Part shown: piece after piece, positions 25,978-34,642 of the stretch | Numbering within the stretch: the stretch's first letter is position 1 | How the letters are laid out: every line of letters starts with the position of its first letter | Assembly (NCBI GenBank): GCA_965262875.1 | Contig: OZ253569.1 | Coordinates: 4,340,001-4,404,000 of the forward strand | DNA: 64,000 bases | Source: JBALVT01 sp965262875 | Lineage (GTDB): Bacteria; Pseudomonadota; Gammaproteobacteria; Pseudomonadales; Halieaceae | Direction: 5' to 3' | Program-made: the position numbers and the translations under genes | Notes under the pieces: generated by a model | Database searches by the model: none | Told to the model about the DNA's origin: nothing | Seen by the model: the letters and a program-made list of their open reading frames with translations, nothing else

Positions 25978-26956
25978 GAGACCTCAGCATAACTCAACAA
26001 TGCAGACAAATTCCTGGTATAATTTCGTAGGCAAAAATCCTTCGCAACACAGCCCCAATTATTCGTTTCAAACGCTACTTTGAATCATCCCATCCTCCAC
26101 AGTCTTGATGATACCGAGGCGTTACTACAATGGTCAGAGATAGAGAAACTACTCGCCACTCTTTATGCCTCAAAAACAGGCCGTCCAGGCTATCCATTGC
26201 CGACCTTGTTTAGGAGCTTGTTGCCCGGTGCAGGGTATCGGCTTTCAGACGTACAGTTAGCTCAAAGTCTGACTCGAGATCTGCTGTTTCGAAAATTCTG
26301 TCATCTTGAGTTAGATAGAGAAGTTCCTGAGGCATCCACCTTGGGGAGATTTCGAACCCGACTGGTCGAGCAGGGATTGTGGGATCAACGACTGGCTGAA
26401 ATTAACCGTCAAAGCGTGACGCCGGGTAATGTGCACGACTCTCAGGAGCGCGATACCTTGTTACCGGGTGATGAGACGGCACTGTACGCGGATGCCGCTT
26501 ACAGCTCTCAACAGACCCGCGATAAGTTGGCGCAGCTGGGCATTGATGATCAGGTTCAACGCAAAGGCTACCGGGGCCATCCCTTGCCGGATGCAGATCA
26601 ATGTCGTAACAAAGCAATAGCCGTCACGCGAGCCGGTGGTGAGCGACCTTTTGCAACCTGCAAGAGACACTACAATCTTTCCGGAACACGCTTCATGGGG
26701 CTTGCCAAAAACACGACGTTTTATGGCTTGGCAGCCATGGCTGCGAATATCCGGAAAGGAGCCAGTTTTTTAACGCGTTACGGGTTACCGAACACGGGTT
26801 ATGCAGGATAGTTGCGCCAAAAATCAGGCAAAGGAGCCTGAACCCTGGATAAGTTGAAGCAAACCAGCGAAAAGCTTACTTCGATACTGCTTTGAGGTGA
26901 TTCAAAATATTGCGATTCGAAATATTCGAAAAATTACGGGGTTATACTGAGGTCTC
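25978..26956 (+). mobile_element. IS5-family element, copy A, internally deleted
   Basis: 979 bp with GAGACCTCAGCATAAC / GTTATACTGAGGTCTC ends. Copy B (43708-44686) has exactly the same length and the same internal deletion. No clear target duplication. Confidence 0.88.
26080..26811 (+). pseudogene. IS5 transposase with in-frame deletion of the first catalytic region (copy A)
   Basis: 243 codons from a TTG. Typical IS5 flanks are present: GRPGYPLPTLFRSLLPGAGY, EVPEASTLGRFRTRLVEQGL, second catalytic Asp in ALYADAAYSSQQTRDKL, Glu in GGERPFATCKRHYNL. But LAEINRQ is joined directly to SVTPGNVHDS. Full-length relatives have roughly 70 residues here, including the first catalytic Asp (DATxVEAA region). 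The deletion is in frame, probably between repeated RQ codons. It cannot be catalytic, though it may still bind ends. Confidence 0.85.
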
Positions 26957-27147
26957 CCTCTGTTAATGAATGAGCCTTATACCACTGTATAAGTGCGTTT
27001 TTGGCTGTAAACCCGCCGGGGTGCTATTGAGTCTGCAATAGCGACAGTAGGTAGGGAGAGTATTTCATCATTCGTGTGAATAATCTTGCGTAACGGGTAC
27101 ATCACTGTAGGAAAGTTTATGTAGCCCAGTGTTGGCAAGGTTCGCGC

Positions 27148-27183
27148 CCCCTCGTCACTACCCCAGAGTGTAGTGACGAGGGG
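27148..27183. terminator. Strong hairpin in an otherwise empty gap
   Basis: CCCCTCGTCACTAC (27148-27161) and GTAGTGACGAGGGG (27170-27183) form a perfect 14-bp stem with an 8-nt loop. No T-run follows on either strand, so a factor-independent terminator is doubtful. The whole gap 26957-27191 between IS5 copy A and the IS1182 fragment has no gene. Confidence 0.4.
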
Positions 27184-27191
27184 TATTACTA

Positions 27192-27719
27192 CTAGTCAAA
27201 AACCAGAGCGCTGACTTCTGCCTTGAGCTGTGCTTCGATTTTCTTTAAGTGACCCAAAGAAAGCGCCTTATGCTTGCTGGCATTCGCTTTGACCTTAGTG
27301 CCATCCAGGGCGATACGCCCAAGCTTCAGGAGCTTCATTTCACGCGCCAGCAACAAGACCTGAACAAAAAGGGCTTCAAGCTGAGGCAAAAAGCGGCGTC
27401 GAAAGGTCGCTATGGTGTCGTGATCCGGATGCGTGTTGGCCGCCAGGTAGCGAAACGCAATGGAGTCGTGGGTGGCTCGCTCAATCTTACGGCTGGAAAA
27501 CACACCGGTGGCGTAACCGTAGATCAGCAAACTCAGTAGGACCGCTGGATGGTGAGCCTTTGATCCACACCCGGAATATTGACGGGTGAGCTCAGACAGA
27601 TCGAGCTGATCAACGACCTCCACGACAAACCGTGCCAGGTGGTTTTCAGGTAACCAGTCCGACATAGAGGGAGGAAATAGATAGTCCGTCTCTCGATCAA
27701 CGTTTACAAAATTGGCCAT
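27192..27719 (-). pseudogene. IS1182-family transposase, N-terminal fragment (copy 2)
   Basis: About 171 codons matching copies 1 and 3 from MANFVNVDRETDYLFPPSMS to LKAEVSAL, then a chance VFD and a stop. Contains the first catalytic region only. Homology ends at about 27206. Confidence 0.9.
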
Positions 27720-27794
27720 CACTTATTCCCGGTTACTTTTCAGTGTGACCACATTATCTCATGATGACGTTGTTGGGTTAAGTCCGACAGACTG
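27206..27794 (-). mobile_element. IS1182-family element, 5' fragment (copy 2)
   Basis: Keeps one terminal repeat (GTCCGACAGACTG ending 27794) with an adjacent CTAG (27795-27798). The other two-thirds of the element are missing. IS630 copy 2 is inserted at the TA within this CTAG. Confidence 0.88.
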
Positions 27795-27797
27795 CTA

Positions 27798-28951
27798 GTG
27801 TAGGTCGTCGTAAATAGTGTACCATATAGTCTCTTCCCTATATAGAGAGCTTGTCGTGCGTGTTGCAGTAGAAATTGTTTTGTCTGATGACGAAGTTTTG
27901 GGTTTGAGTAAGTTATCTAAATCGCGTTCTGTCTCGGTCCGATTGGCGGAGCGTTCACGAATTGTTCTTCTGGCCGGCAAGGGCATGACCAATGAAGAGA
28001 TCGGTTTTGAACTGGGCATTACGAGACAGAAAGCGGGCCGCTGGCGAGAACGCTATGCAGACAGTGGAGTCGAAGGCATCAGCCAGGATGCGTATCGGCC
28101 AGGGCGAAAACCGAAAATCAGTTCACGCAAGGTTGCACAGGTGATCAGACTCACGACGCAAGAGACACCGGAAAACGCTACGCATTGGAGCCAGCGTCTC
28201 ATGGCAGATAAGGCCGGCATTAGCATGTCCTCGGTGGGCAGGATATGGAAAAGCCACGGTTTGAAGCCACACCGAATAAATACATTCAAGGTATCGAACG
28301 ATAAAGAGTTTGCCGAGAAGTTGGAGGCAATCGTCGGCCTTTACTTATCACCGCCAGAAAATGCCATTGTTTTCAGTTGTGATGAAAAGAGTCAGATACA
28401 AGCACTGGATAGAACGCAGCCGGGCTTGCCGATGAAAAAAGGCAGGGCGGCGACAATGACCCATGACTATAAACGTCATGGCACCACGACCTTGTTTGCG
28501 GCATTGAACATCTTGACAGGGGAAGTGTTAGGTACCTGCGCCGAACGGCATCGCCATCAAGAATGGTTGAAGTTTCTCCGCCCAATAAATAAGTCGACGC
28601 CCAAGGATAAAGAGATTCATATTATCTGTGACAACTACGCCACACATAAGCACCCGAAGGTAAAAAGCTGGCTGAAATATCACCAGCGATTCCATGTGCA
28701 CTTTACGCCAACCAGCGCATCGTGGTTAAACATGGTGGAGCGGTTTTTTCGGGAGCTAACTGAAAAGCAATTGAAACGAGGTGTCTTTAGCAGTGTGGAA
28801 GAGCTTGAGCAAACAGTCATGGCGTTCATTGAGACTCATAATCAAGCGCCAGCGCCTTATATCTGGACCAAATCCGCGAGTGACATATTGGAGAAAGTGA
28901 AGCGTGGCAGAGAGAAACTTAATAAGTTACAAACTGTTTGACGACCTACAC
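27798..28951 (+). mobile_element. IS630-family element, copy 2
   Basis: 1154 bp, ends GTGTAGGTCGTC and complement, flanked by TA (27796-27797, 28952-28953). One boundary is the IS1182 end, the other is 4 bp after the yoeB stop codon. Confidence 0.9.
27856..28941 (+). CDS. IS630-family transposase (copy 2)
   Basis: 361 residues from a GTG (RVAVEIVLSDDEVLGLSKLS); an upstream GTG at 27817 is possible. Two HTH modules (MTNEEIGFELGITRQKAGRW; MADKAGISMSSVGRIWKSHG) and DDE residues in VFSCDEKSQIQALDRT, IICDNYATHKHPKV and ASWLNMVERFFREL. Open reading frame, likely functional. Confidence 0.92.
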   Translation: MRVAVEIVLSDDEVLGLSKLSKSRSVSVRLAERSRIVLLAGKGMTNEEIGFELGITRQKAGRWRERYADSGVEGISQDAYRPGRKPKISSRKVAQVIRLTTQETPENATHWSQRLMADKAGISMSSVGRIWKSHGLKPHRINTFKVSNDKEFAEKLEAIVGLYLSPPENAIVFSCDEKSQIQALDRTQPGLPMKKGRAATMTHDYKRHGTTTLFAALNILTGEVLGTCAERHRHQEWLKFLRPINKSTPKDKEIHIICDNYATHKHPKVKSWLKYHQRFHVHFTPTSASWLNMVERFFRELTEKQLKRGVFSSVEELEQTVMAFIETHNQAPAPYIWTKSASDILEKVKRGREKLNKLQTV

Positions 28952-28955
28952 TAGC

Positions 28956-29210
28956 TCAGTAGTGATATCGCAATTGGGCGAGAAGAAGGGAGTCCTGATG
29001 AATTTTGTAGACTATTCGATGTTCATCATTTATTCGGCGAGACCAATATTCAGAGAGGGCGTGCTTGAGCGGTTCCGGCTTACCAATACCATCAAACGGA
29101 TCTCGCTTAATGTCTTTGATGAGGGCGTTGATTCTATTAAGCATTTTTTTGTCTGTCTTTTGCCAGTATAGGTAATCTTCCCATGCTTTTCCTGCAAAGA
29201 TCAGCTTCAC
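28956..29210 (-). CDS. yoeB: YoeB-type toxin (ribosome-dependent mRNA interferase)
   Basis: 84 residues, the normal YoeB length. KLIFAGKAWEDYLYWQKTDK, INALIKDIKRDPFDGIGKPE, PLKHALSEYWSRRINDEHRI VYKI, ending LRYHY. The E, R and terminal HY residues correspond to the YoeB active site. Toxins of this type bind the ribosome and cut mRNA in the A site. The ATG overlaps the antitoxin stop by 4 nt. Intact despite surrounding IS; IS630 copy 2 inserted 4 bp past its stop. Confidence 0.93.
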   Translation of the reverse strand: MKLIFAGKAWEDYLYWQKTDKKMLNRINALIKDIKRDPFDGIGKPEPLKHALSEYWSRRINDEHRIVYKIHQDSLLLAQLRYHY

Positions 29211-29458
29211 TCAATCAGTTCCTTCTCAATTCCGTGGCCACCCTCAAGCTCGCCAATCGACTCGATCAATCGTCGAGTGTTCTTGGGGCTCCTGAGAAGG
29301 TATGCAGTTTCCTCGAGGGCCTGATAGTCATCCATAGACATCATTACCACCGCTCCTTCACCCTTACGAGTAATAGCAATTGGGGCATGGTCGTCGCACA
29401 CTTGTTCCATCGTCTTGGCAAGGTTGCTGCGGGCAGAGGTGTAGCTTATACTTTCCAT
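29207..29458 (-). CDS. yefM: YefM/Phd-family antitoxin
   Basis: 83 residues from the ATG at 29458 (a longer start at 29482 would run through the operator). ESISYTSARSNLAKTMEQVC, APIAITRKGEGAVVMMSMDD, YQALEETAYLLRSPKNTRRL. The N-terminus binds DNA and dimerises; the flexible C-terminus wraps YoeB. Known YefM-YoeB pairs autorepress through TGTACA palindromes, which lie directly upstream here. Confidence 0.93.
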   Translation of the reverse strand: MESISYTSARSNLAKTMEQVCDDHAPIAITRKGEGAVVMMSMDDYQALEETAYLLRSPKNTRRLIESIGELEGGHGIEKELIE

Positions 29459-29469
29459 TTCATTAATCC

Positions 29470-29493
29470 TGTACATGTACATAAATATGTACG
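29470..29493 (-). promoter_or_regulatory. YefM-YoeB operator (TGTACA palindromes)
   Basis: Two abutting TGTACA hexamers at 29470-29475 and 29476-29481 and a third TGTACG at 29488-29493, just before the antitoxin start. TGTACA is the core recognised by YefM in the well-studied E. coli operon. Confidence 0.8.
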
Positions 29494-29505
29494 TATTATA
29501 TCAGC

Positions 29506-29572
29506 ACATAACAAGTCAATCAACTTCGCGCCTTCGGCGCCGGACGCGCTTACAGCGCGCCCTCTGCCGCAA
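29506..29572 (-). other. attC-like half-site upstream of the toxin-antitoxin genes
   Basis: Read on the minus strand: an imperfect GC-rich stem (GGCGCGCTGTAAGCGCG, TCCGGCGCCGAAGGCGCG), then AGTTGATTGACTTGTTATGT. The end resembles the L'-R' part of integron attC sites (R' consensus GTTRRRY, often GTTATGC). The expected partner half is missing. A cassette reading minus-ward would begin exactly with yefM-yoeB. Confidence 0.4.
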
Positions 29573-29576
29573 GCGT

Positions 29577-29800
29577 GTGTGCCGGGCAGGCACACTAGAC
29601 TAGTCGGGTGAAAGTCCCGATACCAGGTATTCGCGAAGCCGAAGGTTAGCGGAAGGGCAAGGGCGTTGTCGCGAGGCAGGGTCTGAAGGAAGTTCAACGC
29701 GAAACTGCGGGGCGACGAACAGGAATTGGATATAAGGTGTGACGTAGTTGAGACCAGTGGGCATGTGACCATTAAGTCTTCCATTCGCAACTGGACTACG
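29577..29800 (+). ncRNA. Group II intron, 5' fragment (domain I)
   Basis: Starts GTGTGCCGGGC and contains TCGGGTGAAAGTCCCGA, then GAGGCAGGGTCTGAAGGAAG and GACGAACAGGAATTGG ATATAAGG, the conserved blocks of bacterial group II intron domain I. No reverse-transcriptase gene and no domain V/VI follow. The 3' limit is approximate. It is oriented opposite to the toxin-antitoxin and McrB-like genes. Confidence 0.7.
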
Positions 29801-29856
29801 TTTTATAAATCCAGCGCCTACGCAGTTCTTACTGTGCCATAAAAAACCCCCAGACC

Positions 29857-29885
29857 AGAAACACCCCCACTCGCGTGGGGAAGAC
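29857..29885. repeat. Single CRISPR-repeat-like 29-mer
   Basis: On the minus strand GTCTTCCCCACGCGAGTGGG GGTGTTTCT: 29 nt with an imperfect central CCCCAC/GTGGGG palindrome and a GTCTTCC start, the layout of type I-E repeats. There is only one copy and no cas gene in the window. It lies where McrB-like homology stops. Confidence 0.3.
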
Positions 29886-31251
29886 CCTGTGTCCTTATCA
29901 AAAAAAAATGGTGCTTGGCACTTTGCATAGCGAACCGTCTCTGAATCCCCGTGGGTATGGGTTTGAAGAGAGGCCCATATCTGCTGTTTGATATTCTTGG
30001 TTCGGCCAATCGCCTTGGCCTTTTGCTGGACAAACTCATGCCGCTCAATTTCTGCGACTTTAGCCTTACCGCCCAACGCATAGAGTGCCATAAAAACCAC
30101 ATCAAACCAGCGCACGGGCTGAAGTTCCTGTGCCAGCCACTGCTCTCGAGATACCGTGTTGGCTTGGGTAACGTACTTTTCAACTAGACGATTAAGCTCA
30201 TAAGTTTTACCAGTACCCGGTGGACCATAAAGAATCGTGTTGATTGGCTCCATGATCATTTTTCTCGTCACAGACTTGGGCTCTTTAATTTCATTAGTCG
30301 TTATCTGGCCCCAGAGCTTTTCTAAAAGCCCCGCGCTGCGTTTTTTAATTTCAATACCTGAGCTCTGCGGAGACCAGGCTTGCTTATCAATATTGATACC
30401 GGCCAGATCATCCAGGGTAATAAAAGGGTCTTTGAAGACGTCCAATACTAGGCTGAACTCGATATCCACATAGCTCTGCTGCTGGCCGGCTTTGGCTTTC
30501 TCTTCATCCCAATGCACATCATCATAAGGCTCTGATACAACATTACCCGTCGCCATAATACCTTTGGGTGGTGCTCCCAAACGAACCAGCCAGACTTTGT
30601 CACCAGGTTTAATCGCTGAATTAGAACAACTCCATCGGACTATCACCGACTTCCCCTGGGAAGTATCTGAAATGACCTCGTTCACGTCGGGCCACGTCCA
30701 ATCGCCAGGATTCCAAGCAAACAACCAATGTTTATGCTCAGTATCTCTCCACTGCTCTTTTAATGGCGGCACGTAAAAGTCGAGCTGATCGGTACCATAA
30801 TCTTCTTCCTGCTTCCGCCTGATAGCAGCCAGCTCTTGATCCAACTGTAACGCTGGCAACTTTTTAATCTCGGCTTTAGACTTATCTGTAAAGGCGCGTA
30901 CAACTTTGCGTCGATCAGTCCCCCCTAATATTCGATCAAAATCATCGGGATAAAGAAGAAACAACAGCATATATTGCTTGGGCACAACAGCATCAACCAC
31001 ATCATCTCTGCCGCCAACTGCTTAACCGCCGACTCAGTGGGCTCTATCTGTGCCTCCAGCTTTTCAAAGAAATCACCTTCGCCGTAGTCCAAATTATTAA
31101 CAAAATATTGATCCAACCCTTTAAGGTTTTCCAACGTCCATAGACTGTTATCAGAAAAAACTGGCCCGCCCTCTATCAGGCAAATCTGACGCCATTGTTG
31201 AGCCGCATTAAATTTACATGTCGTTTCTTTTTCTGCACAAAATCTGGCCAT
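29886..31251 (-). pseudogene. McrB-like AAA ATPase with possible EVE-like domain, frameshifted and truncated
   Basis: N-terminus from the ATG at 31251 (ARFCAEKETTCKFNAAQQWR, LDYGEGDFFEKLEAQI) shifts frame near 30985 and probably also lost sequence, then MLLFLLYPDDFDRILGGTDR. A central HWLFAWNPGDWTWPDVNEVI ... KVWLVRLGAPPKGIMATGNV looks like an EVE-type modified-base reader. AAA Walker A is NTILYGPPGTGKTYEL. The AAA module breaks off after FFFDKDTGS, before Walker B. McrB proteins are the GTP-driven motors of modification-dependent restriction; no McrC is present. The 214 bp up to the helicase stop hold nothing certain. Confidence 0.75.
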
Positions 31252-31465
31252 AATCGCTACTCTAATTCTTATTCTGAGAAAATAATTAATAAATGCCTGG
31301 CTCGCAAACGAACAACATAGCAAACCAACCTAGTAAATAACGAACTGGGCACAGGTAGTACTTTCAGAACCAATAAGACTCCATCAGCTTTCAGCACTTT
31401 GAAAATCCGTTCGGTAGTTGCCAGTAGCAGAACGACAATTTGTTGTTCTAGCGCCATAGTGATAC

Positions 31466-31611
31466 TCAAACAGCCCAGTTATCAGCGAATGAACTTCTCA
31501 GGCTTTCGAGCTTATCCGGTAACCCGTTTTCACAACTTAAACCTAAATAGGTAGCTGCTCGGGTAACACCGACATAGAGGTGCTTATCGAACAACTCTGG
31601 TTGCATCTTGG
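31466..31611 (-). pseudogene. HelD/UvrD-like helicase, 3' segment
   Basis: KMQPELFDKHLYVGVTRAAT YLGLSC ... SFADNWAV stop. LYVGVTRA is superfamily 1 helicase motif VI. In frame with 33216-33425 once IS1182 copy 3 and one CTAG are removed (VFFIGIDRLAKMQPELFDKH). Confidence 0.88.
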
Positions 31612-31615
31612 CTAG

Positions 31616-33215
31616 CAGTTTGTCGGGCTCAGCTCCTGACGGGCACGATTTAATACTCCAGCGTGCTACAGGGCTGTCAGGACACCACGCAGAAGATGTG
31701 ATTGTCCCAGGGCAGCCACGTCAACCTTCATCACGCCTTTATCCAGCCCTGTAATGGGCATTTATGCGGCAAATGACCGCTTAATTATGCCATTCTCAGC
31801 ACATTCATACGCTTTACATTCCATGCCAGTGTCGCCAGCGTCCATTCGCCCGCAACCTTGTCCAAACCTCGCATCGAGAACTGCCTCAACCCCATAACGT
31901 GTTTGATGATGCCGAACACTGGCTCTACCGTTTGCTTTCTTAATGCGTACAGCGCTCGACCGGATTGGGTCGTCAGTTGATGTTTCATGAGCCTCACCTG
32001 ATCATCCGTTATCGGAGTGGGGGCGTCAGGGGCAAACCGATCAAAAACGCACGGGTGATGGTGGTCACGCGCTACTGCCAGTAAAGGCTGGATATTATCC
32101 TCTACGCAAGCCTTTACATTATCACCGCTAAAATAGCCTGTATCGGCCAGCAGGTCGGTTACCTTGCCCAGTTCTTCAGGCAGGGTATTCAGCTTTGTCA
32201 GGGCCGGCTTTATTTGTTGTTTGTCGTTCGGGGCCTGTGTCATGTGTGTACTGACGACGAGCATTGTATCGGTGTCAACACTGGCCTGGGCGTTGTAGCA
32301 CTGTTCAAAGCCGCCGCCAGATACCGGCATGATACGCGACTCTTCATCGGTCAAATTCATCTGGTCTTTATCTCGAGGGCCGGGAAGCGGTGGCTTAGGC
32401 TCCCGGCCCCGGGGCTTTTTTCCAGTATCCCTCTGAGCTTGGCGTTTGGTTTGTTTTTGTTGGTATTCGGCTTGTTCACGCGCAAAACGCTCCTGCGCCC
32501 GTTCTTCAATTTTTACTTTGGCCGCAGCCAGTGCCTCAAGTCGTGTTTCGCGCCGGGAAATCTCCGCGGGAATGTCCATGCCATCCGCTACCGGCGTTTG
32601 ATCTGCCGCCTCGGCCTGTGCAGTGAGAGCGCTGACTTCTGTCTTGAGCTGTGCTTCGATTTTCTTTAAGTGGCCATAAGAAAGCGCCTTATGCTTGCTG
32701 GCATTCGCCTTGATCTTGGTGCCATCCAGGGCGATACGCCCAAGCTTCATGAGCTTCATTTCACGCGCCAGCAACAAGACCTGAACAAAAAGTGCTTCAA
32801 GCTGAGGCAAAAAGCGGCGTCGAAAGGCCGCTATGGTGTCGTGATCCGGATGCGTGTTGGCCGCCAGGTAGCGAAACGCAATGGAGTCGTGGGTGGCTCG
32901 CTCAATCTTACGGCTGGAAAACACACCGGTGGCGTAACCGTAGATCAGCAAACTCAGTAGGACCGCTGGATGGTGCGCCTTTGATCCACGCCCGGCATAT
33001 TGACGGGTGAGCTCAGACAGATCGAGCTGATCAACGACCTCCACGACAAACCGTGCCAGGTGGTGTTCAGGTAACCAGTCCGACATAGAGGGAGGGAATA
33101 GATAGTCCGTCTCTCGATCAACGTTTACAAAATTGGCCATCACTTATTCCCGGTTACTTTTCAGTGTGACCACATTATCTCATGATGACGTTGTTGGGTT
33201 AAGTCCGACAGGCTG
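31616..33215 (-). mobile_element. IS1182-family element, copy 3
   Basis: 1600 bp, same terminal repeats as copy 1, flanked by CTAG (31612-31615, 33216-33219). Inserted in the helicase gene. Confidence 0.93.
31785..33140 (-). CDS. IS1182-family transposase (copy 3)
   Basis: 451 residues, intact, nearly identical to copy 1 with one extra codon in the charged linker (AQRDTGKKP). Same catalytic motifs. Confidence 0.93.
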   Translation of the reverse strand: MANFVNVDRETDYLFPPSMSDWLPEHHLARFVVEVVDQLDLSELTRQYAGRGSKAHHPAVLLSLLIYGYATGVFSSRKIERATHDSIAFRYLAANTHPDHDTIAAFRRRFLPQLEALFVQVLLLAREMKLMKLGRIALDGTKIKANASKHKALSYGHLKKIEAQLKTEVSALTAQAEAADQTPVADGMDIPAEISRRETRLEALAAAKVKIEERAQERFAREQAEYQQKQTKRQAQRDTGKKPRGREPKPPLPGPRDKDQMNLTDEESRIMPVSGGGFEQCYNAQASVDTDTMLVVSTHMTQAPNDKQQIKPALTKLNTLPEELGKVTDLLADTGYFSGDNVKACVEDNIQPLLAVARDHHHPCVFDRFAPDAPTPITDDQVRLMKHQLTTQSGRALYALRKQTVEPVFGIIKHVMGLRQFSMRGLDKVAGEWTLATLAWNVKRMNVLRMA

Positions 33216-34398
33216 CTAGGCGATCAATACCAATAAAGAATACGGCTTCAAACTCCAAGCCTTTAACATATTCAGCTGAAAACACTCGAACCCCTGTTTT
33301 CTCCCCTAACGACTTACCACCCAAACAGGCTTCAGCTTCAATATTTAGGTGCTCAAGGGCAGCAGATAAAGCCTGAGTCAGTGGCTCGACCTCCGCCTCA
33401 TCATTGACTAATACCCCAATGGTTGGAGCACATTGACAGATGACTCCACCTCTTCAATACGCTCAGCCAGCCACCGAGCAATGTCAGATGGCTCACTTAC
33501 TCCCTCTATCAATAACGGAGCTACACCTGGATGGTTATAATCTTCTGGTAGCTCACCGGCAGCAGTTTCATCTCCACCCGACAATGCCAATAGGAGGCAT
33601 GAAAAATCATTTAATCTCTTACTCTGACGATAAACCGTGGTAATCCGGCGAAAATCAGGTGTGAAGGGTAAACCCCGAAGGTCGCTTTGCTGCTTAATTC
33701 CCTCCTGCGTCAAGCGCTGATTGAAGTCACCACAAGCAAAGAACGATTGAGTAGATGGGTGTGTCAAAAGCTGCATAGCAGCAAGTTGCAACTCTGAAAA
33801 ATCAGTTGCCTCATCGACAAATATTTGCAACCTAAAGCGACTGGAAATTATCGCCAAGTAGTTGAAGCGAGGCTCGCTAAGGCTCCCTGATACAAACGGT
33901 ATGGCGAGCAAATCATGTGTATTCTTTAAGGTTAATAAAATAACTGCATCTAATTCCGTAGATGAAATATGCTGGCTATTCGGTTTCACCAGATAGAAGT
34001 CGCTATGCTCTCGACGATAACGTTTATAAACACGAGCAATCTGATTAACATAGTCGCGATGGCCACGGGTCAGCAGGCGGAGGTTTGTTACAATAGTGGC
34101 GGCCCGACCAATAGCCTTGAAGACTTCTGGTTCCGGTACATTATCCGCCAAAAACGCCAACACTCTTCCGGCCTTGCTATTTTTACTCACGCTCCGATTC
34201 TGATAACGAGCACGGCCAATTGATTTAAACACCTGAATCAGCTGTTTGCCCGCTGTCTGCGGGGTCAACTGCTTCTGTTGCAGTTGAACGCCCGGCTCAT
34301 CCTCCAGGTCGTCAGACTCTTCATCATCCTCTTCAATGCTAGACGCAGCAATCTCATTAAGAAGCTCTGCTAACTGAATAAAAACTAAGCGCCCCTAA
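33216..34398 (-). pseudogene. HelD/UvrD-like helicase, central segment (frameshifted)
   Basis: Begins VFIQLAELLNEIAASSIEED and carries SF1 helicase motifs: II (QIFVDEATDFSELQL), III-like (FFACGDFNQRLTQEG), IV (RRITTVYRQSKRLNDF). Near 33423 the frame shifts, then PTIGVLVNDEAEVEPL ... VFSAEYVKGLEFEAVFFIGI gives motif V. Walker A (motif I) should lie upstream of 34398 and is lost. The right end is replaced by an IS66 fragment plus ISL3 copy 2. Downstream (minus strand) neighbour is the McrB-like gene, so the two were probably one operon. Confidence 0.85.
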
Positions 34399-34465
34399 AT
34401 CAGCACCTGTTTTTTTGTAAGAGTTCCCGCCAGACTTTCTCCTGATAACCACACAGGAGCAAATC

Positions 34466-34642
34466 ATGAACGATATCACTCAGCCCCAGCCACAAGGTAT
34501 TGACTGGAAGCAGCAAATACAAACCTGGAAACTGTCGGGCTTGTCCCAGACCCGGTTTTGCAAACACAATCACCTGACTTACCATCGCTTTGTGTACTGG
34601 CGTCGGAAGTTTGACGATACCATCCGTGTGTCTTCTATAAAA
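34466..34642 (+). pseudogene. IS66 TnpA-like protein, N-terminal fragment
   Basis: MNDITQPQPQGIDWKQQIQT WKLSGLSQTRFCKHNHLTYH RFVYWRRKFDD is the start of the IS66 accessory protein TnpA. A ribosome site CAGGAG precedes it. Cut by ISL3 copy 2 after 59 codons. 34399-34465 probably holds the IS66 end. Confidence 0.8.

Noticed and set aside
27148..27183. Reading the 14-bp hairpin as a certain terminator
   Set aside because: No U-tract follows on either strand; listed only as a low-confidence terminator.
31269..31465. Minus-strand frame (MALEQQIVVLLLATTERIFK) between the helicase and McrB-like genes
   Set aside because: No ribosome site, no family and unusual composition; more likely spacer or remnant sequence.
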